From Anarhynchus alexandrinus (Eukaryota > Chordata > Aves > Charadriiformes > Charadriidae): a stretch of DNA of 64,000 nucleotides. Numbering within the stretch: the first letter of the stretch is position 1; each line of letters opens with the position of its first letter. The position numbers and the translations under genes are program-made. Where the stretch lies: the NCBI GenBank assembly GCA_008711295.1, contig VUYV01000090.1, positions 985,331 through 1,049,330 of the forward strand, given 5' to 3'. Shown here piece after piece: positions 25,119-39,313 of the stretch. The notes beneath the pieces are model-generated. The model saw only the letters and a program-made list of their open reading frames with translations, was not told where the DNA came from and did not search any database.

Positions 25119-28100
25119 ACCGTGGGAATACTTTAATTCGCAAGTAGGAAAGTTTTCTCTGGAGTGAGAACCCCGAGACCAGGTCACCTCCCATCCTCTT
25201 GTTCTTACATACATTCGTAATTTCTCTCTGCAACCCCAAAGCAAACAAGGTTTATGTGATGGAGCAAGCAATGATGATCTGGGTAAAATTCACCTGAAAC
25301 TCTTCCTCAATGGTAAGTACCTCAGTGGAATGCTTTGAAGACAAGGTGATGTTGAGCAAGTGCAATGGGGCTGTTCTTGGGAACCCAGGATTAAAGGGGA
25401 CAGTTGCTTTGCAGAACCTTTCCTCTTGGACTCCAGAGCAACACCTGATTAAGCAATACTGCTTATTAAGCAATTTTGAAAACTGAGATCCTAACGGTGA
25501 ACCTTAAGTCTCTTCAGTAACACCGGAGTCCAGTGGTTAAATATGGAGGTTTTACCAAATCTCAGTTCTTTGAAATCCACTAAAGCCATAATTCAGTGTT
25601 ACTGTGTACCTCGCACTAACCGCATTTTTGTATCTGATCCTATTTGTATTCTTTTTAAATGCTCAACAGCTAACAGAAACGATGAAAAATTATCTTGATC
25701 TGTTTTGAGAATGAGAAACACTAGCCTTCGAATACACTCCAGATGGCAAGACAAAGCTGGGATACTCTGTCAGGACAATTTCATGACAATTGCATCTACA
25801 CGCATCTTCAGTTTCCAGCACTGCATAACATCCTCTTTCACATCCTGGAGAACTAATGCTCCTTATAGAGCCTATAGGCTACAACTGAGAGGGTACAATT
25901 CCCATACTCCCCAAAACTAAATGGCATTAAGCTGAGATAAAGACATTATAAAGTTAACCTGCTCTTTTGTAAGCTGCTATCAGATTTGGCTATATGGATC
26001 TCCTGTGGACAAGAAAAATAGAAAAGATGACACATTCCATTAAAAATGGAGAAGCCACTTCACACCAACCTTTCTGAAATGCGGCCTACACTATAGATTC
26101 AGAGATTCTTGATCTACAGGCTACAGACACTAATATTTTTCCTGCTACAAGATTGTCAAGTTCAACAAATAATTCAAATACTATTTTCGATCATAATTCA
26201 CACAATTGTAAATAAGGTAAATAAATGAAAAATTTAAGTTATTCATAGCAGAATTATATCCATTTCATTGTTCACCATCTTTTAAAAGCCTTTTTAATTC
26301 ACCATTCCGTCCCTTTTATTTCCCTTTTTCCTTTGTTTGATAAGCTTTTTCTAAATTTCCCTTCTCTGCATCCTGCATGCAGGGTGAAACCATTCATGCA
26401 GAATTCATCACAGGAAAACAAACATAATATCTCACTCCCATATTCCCAGGAGGGAATTAACTGAAATTACCAGTTCTTGGGAAACTGGCATAGAAAAAAA
26501 AAGCAGGAGAAATTACTAGAGCCAAGTTGTCAGGGAAACTGTTAGCACTCGGTAGCTCAGGAAAATGGGCTATTTGAAACAATTTCTTCTAAGTACCCAA
26601 GCAAAATATAGGGTCGTTTATGGGGATAGGAGGTGCACAAAGCCTGAAAGCCTTACTGCCTTTGAAAGGCTTAGTAACTCCTGGCTGCTGTGGGAGAGCT
26701 CGCTGAAGAATGGACTCTTGCTACCTTTTCAGCGCAGACATAGGGTTCTATGAATAGGACTTGGCTAATTCCCCCTTTGTGGAAGTCTTTAGGAAGCTTT
26801 TCATTGTATAGCCCATTCTATAGAACTCCTAAAGCCAAAAGATAAGAGTGACATTTTCTAAGGAAATTATCCAATTCTATAGTGCGCTTTTTTTAAATTA
26901 CTTGTGCCCAACCCTGTTACATTTCCTTTGCTACTCATGGGACAGCAATTATCACAGCCAGCACTAGACAGACTTCTGCAACAGAACTTCATTACTTTTA
27001 GTCCTACATGAGTACACGAAGAACAGCACTTTGCCAATTCCAAACACCCAGGCAGCTTCTGCAAGCTATAGCTAAGTCACACAGCTAACATTCTGCATGA
27101 GACTATGATTATCAGTGCAACACTCCTCTCCTCTGCTCTCTGCTAGAAACTCTTCTGACTTGTCTTCTAGCTAGGGAAGGCTTCAGACTGTAAAACGACC
27201 TGAACTTAAGCCACACTGGGAACGCGCTGCTGGGATACAAGCATTGCTCCAACAGCCCTCCCTGCACAGACGCGCTCATGCTCAGATGATGACTTGTTTT
27301 GCTCTCCCACTTGCCACAAACACACACACTTACAACATATGGCTGGCAGAGCAGAAAATGCCAGCTGGAGTGCATTTCTGTGGTGTAACTGCACTTGCAG
27401 TAGTATTTTTGTGAGCAGAGTAATGCAGAGAAAAAGAGAAAACGCAACATGCTTATGCCAACCAATCTTTTAGTGTTGACCTTGCTGTGAATAGGTGAAT
27501 AGTGACAGTAAGTACGTGAACTGTGGGGCAGGGTAGGCTGTGGGAAGAGGAGAAAGAAATCAAAGGCTTTAGCCCTGACCCAGAACTGCAGTGGATATGT
27601 AACAAATAAGTAAATCTGGATTTATATATTATATGTGAGGAGATGCCTCAGTCACCTGGTGGTTAAAGGTGTGGAGCTCTCACAAAACATGCCTAACCTC
27701 ATGTCGCACAAGCTGAAACAGCCAGTAGCAGATTTCACATTATCGTTGTGTCTACGTGGATCAGACTCTCATCCACAGACCCCTAGTCAACAATACACGA
27801 GGCAGTATGGGTTATTCTAACCATAATGCTTGCAAGAGGCCTGGGCAAGGCTTGAGTTTTCAATGGGAGAAACAGGAGAGTAAAGAGGGGGAGGGGAAAA
27901 AAGGGGGGGATGACACACCGACAAAGAGCTAAAAACTTGCTGACAGCAATACCAGGTTAACACCAGAGTCAAAATTAAGATTTTGGGGGCTATCCCAAGT
28001 CTTTTCTCCCCATTCCCGCTCTCTCAGAATTAAGGCTAAGGCATATAAATACAGTTATTTGGTTACAGACTTAGAAACCTGCTTCAGACAAAGATTTGTG

Positions 28101-29884
28101 AGCTGATTTTACCTTCTATTCTGCAGGTTATGGGAAGTTACCTTACACCTGCATAGCTTGCTCATAGAGTATTAAAGCATTCCTTCTTCTCCAGCTACTC
28201 AATTTGCCTGCTTGAACTACAGACCTACCAGCCCTGGAGATTCATCCAACTTTCACCTACTTATCCTCTCCAGAAGTGCTTGCCATTCCTGGCTCCCTTT
28301 CACCTTAGAGCGTGAGGATGTGCACGCACATACACAAGGTGTGTTAAGAGGTTAAAAGGGTGAATTTGTGCTGGGAGCATCATGTTGGAGTCTCAGCTTG
28401 GCACAAGAAGAAAGGCCAAGACATGCCAGAATTTGCAGAGACGTATTCCTCAAGTTGCTTCAACCGTACTTTGCTCTCAGACTCCTAAGCAAAGACCACA
28501 GGACTCAAGGTCACCACGTTCATACAGACGTTAAGCACCTGAGCACACACATAGCTGATTCAGTCTGTATCTGAGGCCCTGCCATCAAGGGCACTTTACC
28601 ACATGCATTCCTCCCTGTACAGGACTTCTCCCTCACTCTCCTGACAAGGAGCTGCCATTACACTCAGCTCATTCATTTCCCTGGCTATAAACCTCCAGAG
28701 CAGGGCAGGCTAGCCCGCAGTTTTGCCTTCCTCTGCTGTGAAGAAAAATGTTCATTGTAGTTCTCCAGGTTACCAAGCACATATTGGAAATCTACTGGGG
28801 CTAAAGAAGCATGGGAAAAAGAATTAAACTCAAGCCTGTAGCCCCAAGGACAAGAAGAGATTGCACAGCACTGTCTGGACAGCCTGCCCACAACACTTGA
28901 CTCTTCCCAGCGGTGCCTACTCTCACTTTCCTTCTAAATGAACCTGCTTAAGCCACCCATCATGCCAAGTCTTGAAAGAAGAGCCTGTCCAACACCTACA
29001 GCAAAGTCCCTATTGCTTCTATGAAAATTGCCCTGTTGCAAACAACGATCAGGAATGATATTCTTGCAGAGGCTGGGACTCAGATTCAGTTCAATTCACA
29101 GGGCTCAGCAATCGATTTCCCTAGTGAGACAGAATAAGGCACTCTCTGTGCCTCAACAACCAATGCGTAACAGGGAAACAGTGCGGCCTTTCTCCCAAAG
29201 GCACCTTTTACTAGTCTGCAGAGCTAGGCTCTAAGGTTACAGATACACAGCATAATTTGAAAGGACTTTGAAATATCTGAGCTAGCTCTGAGATTAACTT
29301 AGAGAGTGGAAGATACTCACATTAACAGTACCTTGGGTCAATTAGCCCTGAGGATAAGCAGGATCTGTTCTACAGGATGCCAGCTGGGGATCTTTCTCTT
29401 TCTATCACTAACCTCAAAACCCTTGAGAGAAGTAATTTGGCAAATGTCCCCGGCACAGGGTCATAAGGCAAAGATAATGCTGATGCTCCTCAGATCTCTT
29501 GGGGAATGATCCCTCTGGCAAAACGTAACTCCTTTCTCTCACTGGGAACCCAGAAACTCCGTTCTGGGACTTCTCTAGAGAAAGAGGAAAATGTTGCCAT
29601 ATGGAGTTGAGGAGAGGGCGAGTAAGAAGAGGAGCGTGGCCTCCTTGGAGAACAGAGACTGTGCATGTAACACAGGTCATAGTTGAGAAGAGAAACATGG
29701 CAGGTGGGACAGGGAAAGGAGGAGTACAGTATTACAGAAGGAGCATAATATAACAGCCAAACATGTTAATATTGGTATATAATAACCTTTAATATAACTC
29801 GTATTTGGAATTGCAAAACACCTACAGCATCGCAAATCTTGATGCAGGATAGCATCAGGCTATGTACACACAATAATGTCCAAT
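25119..29884. other. No gene recognised
   Basis: AT-rich DNA. A purine-rich run with three or more G blocks at 27,886-27,909 could form a G-quadruplex. A segment at 27,645-27,700 ('gcctcagtcacctggtgg', 'ttaaaggtgtgg') loosely resembles the head of a tRNA-derived SINE but lacks a convincing B box. Frames such as 27,112-27,465 (-) have no recognisable similarity. Confidence 0.4.
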
Positions 29885-29942
29885 ACATTTAGGCATCTCA
29901 TTCCCATTAACTTTAATAGGAGTTATGCATCTAATTAGGATT
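29885..29942. repeat. Short palindromic ancient-repeat relic
   Basis: An imperfect palindrome of about 55 bp: 'taggcatctcattcccatt' then 'aactttaataggagttatg' and 'catctaatta'. The arms 'aggcatctcattccc' and 'ggagttatgcatctaa' are complementary with a few mismatches. The centre cccattaactttaatagg resembles those at 16,458 and 39,298, but the outer arms differ, so this may be a separate subfamily. It is non-coding and most likely a DNA-transposon remnant. Confidence 0.45.
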
Positions 29943-32900
29943 TAGTAACTTTCTACCCCCATGCATGTCCCATGAGCCTGTAGGTAAGGTTGTTGGTTGG
30001 GACATCCTCCAACAAAGGATGCAAGGTATAGGGAAAAAAGACACAGCATCACTCTGTATCTAGGAGCTGTGAGCTCCAAAATCATGCTATGCCTCAAATG
30101 TTACAATAGCTTTCAAAGTTGGTTGGTTTTGTTTTCTCTGCAGGCCCATTCCCTAATGCTATGACCTACTGCAAGTTCCAGCCTGCATTAAGCACCACCC
30201 TATTAACGAGAAGTAATTTTGCAAGAAAATGAGGTGATTTCAGCATATTTCAAGGTATTAAAATCAGTTTAGTAAGTATCCATCTCTGAAGTAAAGTAGA
30301 TAATAGGCATTAATCACCCAAGTAAATCCATTAGTCAGTTGCACAGTGTTCATGGTTGTTCCTGTACCTACAGCACCAACAAAGTCAGAATGAAGCATCA
30401 GCCTTCTCCAACTTGCTATAGCAAATCCAGCTGTTACTTTAATGAAATAAAAAATTTCACCCCCTGTGATCTCCTCCTTTATTTTTGCTTATTACTTTGG
30501 TAAAGAGATTTCAAAAACATTTTTATGCCACAATAAAAAGGTAATGGCTCATCTGGCCTGCAGAGGCATAATTACTACAAATATATTTATAATGCAGATA
30601 ATGATTCTGGACAGCACATTTCCATGAGCAAAAGCCAAAATGAGCAAACAGGCTGATGACTGTCACCTGAATGCCAGTCTTCTAAAATAGTGATCCTTCT
30701 AGAAAGATCAACACCACTGCCTAAAAGCTACAGGTATGTGTCTCAGGCATCACCTAATATTTTGTCTTTCCTCATATTATTGAAGTTGTGTATTTTCAGA
30801 GGTTGGGGGTGCGCGGTGTTCATATTTTGTCAATTTCACAGTAAGCAAAGAGCATTATATAAAGGATCACTAAATAAACATTGTCTTTCACTCTGGAAAA
30901 TTAAATTCCAGTCAACTGTTCACCAGTATGGAAATAGTCGTTCAATATTTATACATATTTAATGCATAGGATATCTAGATTGATAAAAAAGCTAAACAAA
31001 TTCAGATGTGGATTTATATTTTTGTAATTAATTTACATATAAAATTGGATTTATCAATCCAGTTCCATGCTATTGCAGGCAATCTCCTTAGGTAGTTTCC
31101 TAACATTATAAAGAAAGTTTCCATACCTGTAAAATAAATCCAGGTTCTTAAAATTCCCCATTCAAAATATCCCCATTCTTGAAATGCAAGAGGGGAAAGG
31201 GAAAAAGTTGGGGAAGAAGGGAAGGCCAAAGAAAAACAACAACAAAAATACTGTTTTTCCTTTTTGGAGTTATGGGAGGGGAAAAAAATAAGCAAAATAC
31301 GAAAAATAGTGTAATCTTAGTGAAGAAAGTGTTGTGGAAGTTTAAAGTTCTACTTAAAATAAAAATGTAAAGGATGGAGGTATTCTGAGGAGTCCAGACA
31401 GGTATTTCTCTCAAGCCACAGTTAATGATTGTTTGCATTTCCCTTAGTCACAATGTCCAGAAAGATTTTACCTTAAAAAGACCACAGCAACCATCTTAAG
31501 AACAGACTGTCTCTGCTGCAGAGATCAGCTGCTCACTTACCACCAGTATTGCATGTATTTATCTCAGCACATGCCCATTCAGAAGTCAAATGCAGTCATT
31601 CCTGCTCCAAATGGTCAAAGATAAGAACAGCACAAAAGCAAACTCTCATGTAATACCTTTGCCCTTGCCAAGTGGCTGCAAGTTTGAGGTGCTCCCAGAC
31701 CTCCCTCCTCCTGTGAAGTGAAATCAGAGCTGAGGAGACAAGATACCCATCATGTAGGTAGCTGTCTAGCAAACACACACAAGCCCATTTCTTCACAGTG
31801 CTCCCATACCGCACACAGGCAGCCTGTTGCAAAGCCCCCAAACAATATACTTCTGCCAGCCACCTACCCTGGGGCCATGTCCTTCAGGGCATTATAACAC
31901 AGAAATTTGGTAGCAGCAATTTACGTTACTTCCACGTGGCCCTTGTCTGCTTATACCTGATCCTACACCACCCCTTACCAGTATTAGAACAATTGCACCA
32001 GGGCCACACAGTGAACCACACTGGGACTCTGACCCAACTTACACAGAAGTATTTTCAGCCAGGTTATTTTTCAGACAAATCAGTCTTCTGATCCTACCCA
32101 CGACTCTGCCTCACACATAGCTGTAGCAACACAACTTGCAGGGGCACATGGGGAAGGCGGTAAAAGGGAAGAGAGACTGAAAACAGGAGCTTCTTCGGCC
32201 TTCCCCATTGCTAAAGTAACTAACTTGGCAAGTAATTTTTTTAAAAACCATTCTCAAAGAAAGATTTAAAAAATCTGGCTTCTCGAACTCCAACCATTAC
32301 TCCCTCTCCTCCATCAATCCCTGCTTCCAAGAAATCCATAAGCCTAAACTTATTAAGCCATATTTTGAAGACTTTTCTCTCACTTGCAGTGATGGTTAAG
32401 TAACCACCCTCACATCGTCTCTCTCAAGCACACAGAGCCATCCCACTATAACCATGCCAGGCGAGGGAGAATATTGTTACCTGGTTGGGGTGACTAATTC
32501 ATGTTTGAAATATTACATCTTGTCAGATTATTTTGGTACTTCTGCTTTTGTCTCAAGCAAGAACATGGAGACTGACAAGAACACACAGAGAAATGGACAG
32601 CAAGCAAAAAAGTGGACAAAAATGAAAAAGAAAATGGGCACACAATAAACATGTTTGAGCCTCAAATTAAAATGTGTTTGCTTCCAGGTCTTGTCTAGGT
32701 TTAATCCTGGACGATGTGTTTGCCTGAACCAATCTGTCCATTGTCAGCAAACAACTGACAGTCAGCAAACACTTCAACAGTCTTCTCTTGAGTTATTTTG
32801 TACATTCCAGCTTCTTCACCGCCAACCATTCAAACCTATTTGCAACGATTTGTTTTTCTTTCTCATTTGAAGAATGTGATGACAGTCAGTGCAAGAAAGC

Positions 32901-35900
32901 TGTATAATTGTTAATGTTGTGCAAGCACTGCAACGGTGAGAAAACTGTTCTGAGTAAACACGATCGTTTCTCCAAAATGTATTTATCCAGTTATTAGACT
33001 CTACACGCTTGTGTGGACTACTGGAATTACAGAACACTAAATCTGCAAAATGTTCATTTAACTCTGTTGACAAAATTAAAAATTAAGCTGGATACCTCAG
33101 GATCAGATGGGCAGTCTTTTATGAAGATCACATTCCCTACAGAGCAACTGGAAGATCTTTGCTATCACATACAGCTTCATAAACCATTAAGGAGACAGAA
33201 CATTGCCTGTTCACAATTAAGTCAACAGCAAAACTTCACTCGCATAAGAATCAGCGCCAACATAAAACAAGAGCAGATCTGAAACACATGTCCAGGCCCT
33301 AACAAGGTACCTTGACAGAATGGTTCACCCGTAACTGCTTCACTAGAAGTATTTCCCTCCTCAAAAACAAAGCCTATTTTTTTAAATAAGGTACTTGCAC
33401 AAAGAAAAAAACAGAAATTCTACCTCCTAAAAGCTCTCTTTTCTTCCCACCCACTTTGAGTGAATTTTTTCCTCTTCTTGTCTTTCTCTCATCCCTAAGT
33501 CAAACTCCTCGCGGTTGCTTATTGAAGACTGCAGTGGTGATTCTGGCTGGCGGATGGCAGCTTATTTCTTTCAAAATAATAGACGAAGAAGGATACACAA
33601 TACGAAAGATTTCTTCACAGTTTCCAACACAGTGGATGAGTAATTCCAAAGGTATCGAGAATCTCTTCTGCTTCCAGTATTGCTCTCTTCTGCTTTATTT
33701 AGAGGATACAACAAAGAGCTAACTTAGGAGATCTCAACAAAGCTATACCACACAGAAGGATCTCCTTGCATCGGGGAAGGATGCAATTAACAGCTGTCAC
33801 ATATAAAAGTTAATTGCATGTTATTCTTTTGCAATGGAGATTCCTGAATCCATTTCAATAGTTTATCAAGATAAAACAAGGTAAACAAAACAAGATAAAA
33901 ACCAAACAACTCCCCTCATAATTTATTCAAATGTTTAAACACTCTTTAAAAGATAACTTAATTTGCTGCTGACTGACATGCAGATGGTACATAAATAACC
34001 ACACACACAGGCTTTGCTCACTTTAAGGCTTTGATTTAAAACTCAGAGAAGATTCCAGAAGAAAGACCAAACTGAAACTTGCCCCAAGTAAACTACACTA
34101 TTCTTGGAAGTCACACTGTATTCACCATACCAATGGTAAGATCAGAGTGTTTGTAGTGAATTTCTGTGATATATGAAAACACACAGCATATATAAAGTTT
34201 ATATTCCAGAAATCTGGATTCGGTTTTGATGCATTGTTGAAGGCTGTTGATCTTGCTTACATTTGCAAACGCTTGATAGAACTGCTGGCTTTACAAGATG
34301 TTATTTATTTAATCAACACCAGAGACCCAATACCATTTGCAGATAAATCAACAAGAACATTCTTGTTATTCTGGCATGCCTTCTGTTAGCTCTTAGAAGA
34401 GGTTTCCATTCTTGCATGCCTAGGAATAAAAGTCCCATCAATCAAAATCATTCATCAGTTTTGTAATGCCCCTCCGCCTGACCTTCATTGCCTCATACAA
34501 CAAGCAACCTGCTGAGTCTTCTTCTGTAAAGAACACGTCTTGGTAGCCTATTCATCTAATCCATCAAACAGAAAAGGAGTAGTTGTGTTGTTCAAATTCA
34601 TGCAAAAGGCGTGCTGTTGAAACTAGCTGAACCCCAGGATCCACATCACCTTAAAACTCTTACTTTCTAGCACACAACAAGCAATATTGCAGTAACCAGA
34701 CAAGGAGGCAGCTGATAACTGCACCTAAACAGATTTGGCCTGATCATCTTTAGGCCAATGTTGTAACGAGAAAAGTACAAGCAAGAATTATTTTAAAATA
34801 CGTCCCTTAGGTGTTGTTTATGTTCCAGCTTCTCGAGAACATTTACAGTAATATTCTTCTTTAGGATAGGCAGCATAGGGTTTATTTTACACTAGCTTAA
34901 CAGCATCTGAAAACTTGGACTCAGGTAGGCTATAAAAGTAAAGTTAAAATGGTTGAGTGACTTCAAGTAAGTCTCTGGTAAGCATTTATTCACATTGCAA
35001 AACTACTGCTGAGAGGAGGTTGACTCTAGCTTTTGATGTGGCCATAATAGAGAGACTACTCTGATCTGAACTTTAATTATACATTAATAGCATCTGAAAG
35101 AGATTCTCTGATGGAACTAATCCTTTCACACCTTGACCCATATATTTTTCCATAACCAACAGGAGACATTTAATAGATTAGACTATTAAATATTACTCTG
35201 GTTCAGACCTGCATCATAAATCCCTGAGACAACATTTTCAATTAAGACAGCCTGAAATGACCTGTTTTTCAATGTCCATGATCTGATACACTTATTTGGT
35301 TTAACTTATTCTAGTCATGGAGCTTGTTAAAATTAGGTGGCATATCAGAATCTAAATTATACATTAGGACAAACCCTGGAATTATATAGCCTTGCCTCTT
35401 TCCCAGACCTCTTGACCTCATTTTCCTAAAGGATCTCTCTCTTAACATTTCACAGATTTTTGTATTAGCAGCATGAAACTACTGAAAAATCTGTCAGGAG
35501 AAAAGTAGAGGCTACCACAGACAGAGAGGTAGTGGCAAGAACTGGAAATAAGAACTAGAAAAGCACTGATTTGAGTTCTGGGACTGACAAAAAAGATTCA
35601 CCCCTCCAGTATTCATTCTGAAGAAGTTCAGATTGCTTTCTATTTGAGGAGTAATATTAATTTCCTCATTCCCCATCCCAACCTAATTTACACTGCAGGT
35701 CTTTCCCCAAAAACTTGCACTTATAGTAAGGAGGAATGGAACGGCAGCAGATTTTATTTTACTGTACATCACTCTACAGTAATATACACACACCAGTTTG
35801 TTTTCGTGACTTCAGAAATTCAGTAACATCTATGGAGAGCTGGCCATCTAACACCCCATATCAGGGAAAACAATTTCATGTTTTGCTCTTCTGAAAACTT

Positions 35901-38900
35901 TCATGAATGTTGCTTTTCTCTGTTAATTTTACATCCATTTTTCCACTCTTCCAGATCCTTCATACATACCAATATGTAACAACATGGCTTAGACTCAGAT
36001 AGATTCTGAGGCACTGCACCAGGAACCGTTAACTGTTTCAAAACATGATCTCATTCTGCTTTTTTCTTATTGCTTAACCAGTTCCTCATCTCACGCTCTC
36101 TCTCCCACGTTAAATGAGAAAAAGACTTTTGTGAGGAGCTTTGTCACAGGCTTTTTGAAACATGATCTCTAAATAAAAAGTTGCTGCAAAGATGTAGACT
36201 ACACTAAAACCAAACAGAAAAGGGATCAGAAGACCAACTGCCTGGGCATGACTCATTTGCTGCCACACACGTAAGCTATGGCTCGAGAAAGGCATAAAGA
36301 CAGAGATCAAGAAGTCTGATAAAATGGGGGCTGTAATTTAATGATTGGTACCAAGTAAGAAACAGCTTCACCACTCTGAAAAGGAATTGTTCGTGCAAAT
36401 CAGATGCTTAGTCCCAGCAGACCCTCCTTGTCTAAGTCCTTAAGACTCTCCCTCCTACCACTATTAGTCATGCTGAGTATTAATATTATTCATTATTACT
36501 CATAGTGTATTCTTTGAATAACCTCATTAATTTCAGTGAGACATTTGCAGTAGGAGGTAGTAGATAATCTATGCATTTTTATATATATGCATGTCTAATT
36601 AAAGGCTATCAAATGAGAAGACTCAGTTTCCCTTGCTGACTAAGCTGATCCTTAAAACTCTGGACCCAAAACTGAAAGTATTTGTGGCTGCTGCTGAAGA
36701 CATGTGAAGTCAAGCTTTCAAAAGTACCTGTGGCAGAATTCGTCTTCACAGCAACTTTCATAAGGATACTGCAAAGTTATACCAGCCTTTCACCTCCAGG
36801 CTCTACTGTATAAAAGGAGCTTGGAAAGGGGCAGCTGCCTGTCCCTCAGTACTCCCAAACGGCATGCTAGTAACAAAGTTAGCAAGCAGATTCAGAAGAA
36901 AACAGACACAGCTTGGTACCTCACAGACCACTATTCCATATATTCCTGCTCTTTTGTTTCTCCTCTGCGGGTCTTCCTCCAAATCTAGGGAGAAGAGCAA
37001 GACAGTTAACTATTCATTATAAGATCAAACTGTACTTTATCCCCCTCTGTAGGCACCCTGTGATAAGATCATCTGGGGGAGAAGGGCAGACTTTTAAAGA
37101 AGTAAAGGGACCGTGAGAGGACCTCAAATCATCTAGGTCGTAAATAACTTGAGCGTTGTTGCTTTTTATTTTTTTAAAACGTTTTAAAACGTAGAGTTAA
37201 TTTTCTCAGTGATTTCAGTACATTTCAAAACTTCATGTATTACAATATTAATTCTTTAATTATATTTTTAAAGAGGAAAATTCTTGTGATAACTTTCTAC
37301 CGAAATAAATTGGGACAGCAGTGCTACAGGCAGCAGGAGACTGGAGGGGAATGCTGTCTGGAAACATGACAGTGAGTCAGAAAAGCAGGACTGATGTCTG
37401 CTCCCTGATCACTTCCTTCCAATGTTTAAAAAAATTCCTGCTATGGGTGAGAAATACAACTTTTTACTCTGTCCCCATGTCTTCCCCTCACTCCCCTCCC
37501 CCAAGCAAAGATTACTAGCACAGCTACAAAGTCATCACCCGTCCTGTTTTCTCACCACTACCCACCCGCCTCATCCCTATGAAAGCCAGCTGGATCAGGC
37601 AATGCCTGTGAAGCCAGGCTCCTAATCCCATCAGGGGAGGGTGATAGCAATCTGAAAGAAGCAAGGCGGGACACTTTCTAAATACTACCACCCACAGGAA
37701 AAATTGTACTCAGCTGTTTACAGACTGTGCAAGCCTGTCTGCTCCCCTGGCCTGGACAAAGAGCAGGAAAATAAGGATAGGATCAGACCATGCTGTTTAG
37801 TGGCTAGCCCTTTGGGAAGCAGACCCTGTCTCTCCCCCGGCTCTCTGGAGCACACCTTGAATGTTAGCCCTGTACTATTGAATTTGCTCGGTCTCATGCA
37901 CTGGACATGTTGGCTCACATGAGTGGTTCCCACTTCACGTTTGTCTGAAGCCAGGGTTAAACTTCATGTTCAAGACAGAGCCACAGGCTGGCGTGATGGC
38001 TGCATGAGCTTAGTGAATCATGGAGTCAAAGAGGCTACGGCTCTTTTGCCACCAGATCCCACCTACTGAGTTCCCATGTTCAACAAAGTCCTAGTACTGG
38101 ATGCACCTGATGAACATGGGCCCCTCTTTCACCCACACAACCCACTGCACCGGAAACCTTCCCCCATCGCAAGCCTGGCTGCGGCACATGTTTGAGAATA
38201 AATCAGGAGGCGGCACGTTGGATGATACAATGCTGCCTTTTTCTTCAAATTGTAAACATGAGCCATCCCCTGCAGCTGGGGACAATTTTACTCACCACAA
38301 GCTCTTAAGAAATAACAGCCTATGAACTTCCCTCAGAACTGGTGTTGTATTTTGCTCTGATACAGGCACATACTCAGGCCAGGGAAGGAAACATTTATCT
38401 CCTCCACGGTGGAGCCAGACTAGAGGCAGGCACCATCTTATCCAAAACAATGAATAAAGTGATCCTACCATTGACTGAGCTTTGAAATACTTCCTTTCCA
38501 TCAGATAGGCTTCTCCTTAACACATGAGGAGGGGTGGAGTTCCTCTCAGACTTTTAAGTATTATCAGAGGTACGTTAAACATATTGATTGCTAAGGTGTG
38601 TTTCTAGACAGGGGCCAATGCCAACATGGATTGCAGTTGCATACAAAACCTCCACCTCCTCCTTCCAAGAGCTCAGTCATAATCTCATAGAGATTGATCA
38701 AGGCTGACATACTTTAGCTTAAAAAATAAAAAAATTCAGCTCCAGGGCATTTGCAAATAACTAGCATAAGAACCAGAGTCTATCGGACAAAACCAGGAAC
38801 TTCCACACCTGTGAAACTCAGGCCTTCATTATTACTATTTTTAAGAATTCTGTAGATTCAGTCATATCATTCCAGTAATCTGTCAGAAAATTCTGAATTA

Positions 38901-39036
38901 CTCTATTTCTCTGTTTGAGAAATAGAGGGAACAGTTATTTACCTACCACATAAGAATGCAGTGAAGAAATATTAGGTAACATCTGTCTCCCAAGTCATAA
39001 ATCATTGCACAAGTACCAAGGAGTATTAGGATTTAC
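29943..39036. other. Long stretch without recognised gene
   Basis: About 9 kb of AT-rich DNA with no exon, RNA gene or clear mobile element that I can identify. The segment 34,880-35,400 is AT-rich with many TAAT-type cores and could hold conserved regulatory sequence, but nothing in one sequence alone proves it. 37,300-38,400 is somewhat richer in GC. The segment 31,990-32,035, with 'agggccacacagtgaacc', faintly recalls a MIR-type SINE, too weakly to annotate. Confidence 0.45.
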
Positions 39037-39061
39037 TTTTTTTTTTTTTTTTTTAAAAAAA
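39037..39061. repeat. Poly-T/poly-A tract
   Basis: Eighteen T followed directly by seven A. The arrangement is self-complementary and could form a small hairpin. It shows no adjacent retrotransposon body, so it is listed only as a homopolymer tract. Confidence 0.9.
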
Positions 39062-39297
39062 GACTCATCATATAATCTGTCTTCTACAAATACAGTTGGA
39101 GCAATTCTCATGGATATAATAAAATGACCTATTATAATCTTTTAAGAAACATGTTTCATCAGGGGTCCAATGAACAAATACTTTTTAATGGGAAAAAAAA
39201 CACCACCAAACCCACTTCAAAACTATCTTAACTGTGATCACGAGAAATGCTGGGTCAATCCTATTCCCAGTTACTGGTAAGCAAATGGTAAAGCTTT

Positions 39298-39313
39298 CAT
39301 TGATTTCAATGGG
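39298..39313. repeat. Palindromic repeat centre
   Basis: The sequence cattgatttcaatggg carries a near-perfect palindrome (CATTGA-TT-TCAATG). Flanks ('tcaatcctattccc' on the left, 'ataggtcc' on the right) hint that it is the centre of an eroded repeat like those at 16,409-16,527 and 29,885-29,942. The outer arms are too diverged to give boundaries. Confidence 0.3.

Noticed and set aside
27645..27700. tRNA-like SINE head
   Set aside because: Part of an A-box-like string is present, but there is no convincing B box, tail or cloverleaf.
31990..32035. MIR-like core 'agggccacacagtgaacc'
   Set aside because: Only one short patch agrees. A chance match is likely.
37115..37145. CR1-tail-like string 'acctcaaatcatctagg'
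   Set aside because: Resembles the CR1/L3 wording near the tail, but lacks the adjoining 'ttggaagg' and 'tccaaccc' blocks.
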